A DNA stretch of 6,531 bases from an uncultured Lachnospiraceae bacterium (GTDB lineage: Bacteria > Bacillota > Clostridia > Lachnospirales > Lachnospiraceae). Under the pieces are notes generated by a model. The model saw nothing but the letters and a program-made list of their open reading frames with translations, did not search any database and was not told where the DNA came from. Positions 6,390 through 6,531 of the stretch are shown piece by piece (position 1 is the stretch's first letter; the number at the start of each line of letters is the position of its first letter). Location: NCBI GenBank assembly GCA_948665105.1, contig CAPNGW010000137.1, forward strand, positions 1 through 6,531, read 5' to 3'. Both the position numbers and the translations under genes were made by a program.

Positions 6390-6426
6390 GCTCTATGTCT
6401 ACAGCAAAATCCGCAAGAATTTGGGT

Positions 6427-6455
6427 TAGACAGCAGAGATGTTTTAAGGTATAAT
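6427..6455 (+). promoter_or_regulatory. sigma-A promoter reading out of the window
   Basis: The -35 TAGACA (6427-6432, one mismatch from TTGACA), an exact 17-base spacer and a perfect TATAAT -10 (6450-6455) make the closest match to consensus in the window. The start would be near 6462. It points to a gene or RNA at the right-hand edge. Confidence 0.7.
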
Positions 6456-6490
6456 GTTCACGAAAGCAATGAGCAGTGCGCAGACGTAAG

Positions 6491-6531
6491 ATGAAAAAAT
6501 GGCAGCTTGCTGACAATTTTTTCAGATTGCG
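6491..6531 (+). CDS. possible start of a downstream gene, cut by the window end
   Basis: From ATG 6491 a frame stays open to the edge and reads MKKWQLADNFFRL. It lies about 29 bases after the expected start of the promoter at 6427-6455, a normal leader length. There is no clear ribosome binding site; upstream is only ACGTAAG. GTG 6476 is an in-frame alternative start. The same bases can also fold as an A-run/CAG...CTG/T-run hairpin (6494-6522), so this could instead be the end of a short RNA. Thirteen codons are too few to name a product. Confidence 0.3.
   Translation, partial: MKKWQLADNFFRL

Overview
The window looks like a chromosomal segment of an anaerobic Clostridia member (Bacillota), most likely Lachnospiraceae. 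This is inferred from the strong AGGAGG-type ribosome binding sites, the sigma-A promoters with extended -10 elements, a long CBS/DRTGG-type family II pyrophosphatase, and a flagellar FliD-like protein behind a sigma-D (sigma-28) type promoter. All four well-supported genes are on the + strand, and the antisense frames look like shadows.

Layout: (1) Bases 1-103 begin with TAA, possibly the stop of an upstream gene, and lead into a 678-residue HAD-superfamily protein (104-2140) of the COG5610 kind, often found in surface-polysaccharide loci. (2) Bases 2141-2336 hold two promoters in tandem: a sigma-A promoter (TTGAAA-N17-TACAAT, extended -10) and, just downstream, a near-consensus sigma-D promoter whose -10 sits inside a perfect 17-bp palindrome. 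(3) They drive a 401-residue protein (2337-3542) with two FliD-C-like modules joined by a Ser/Thr/Gly/Asp linker. A strong intrinsic terminator follows, and a second long imperfect hairpin abuts it. (4) A new sigma-A promoter at 3681-3709 starts a likely two-gene unit: a tail-anchored coiled-coil protein of unknown function (3780-4577), then ppaC (4639-6294), the regulated manganese-dependent inorganic pyrophosphatase, which starts at TTG. (5) The last 237 bases hold a long imperfect hairpin that may end the ppaC message, and a near-consensus sigma-A promoter reading out of the window, possibly into a gene starting at 6491.

How they work together: the HAD gene plausibly serves surface polysaccharide synthesis with genes outside the window. 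The FliD-like gene is an independent, probably motility-regulated unit. ppaC is housekeeping (removal of pyrophosphate, tuned by adenine nucleotides), and its link to the membrane-anchored coiled-coil protein is only positional. The least described items are the duplicated FliD-like protein with its tandem sigma-A/sigma-D control and the coiled-coil protein with three 14-residue repeats. No mobile element, CRISPR array, tRNA or rRNA was seen.
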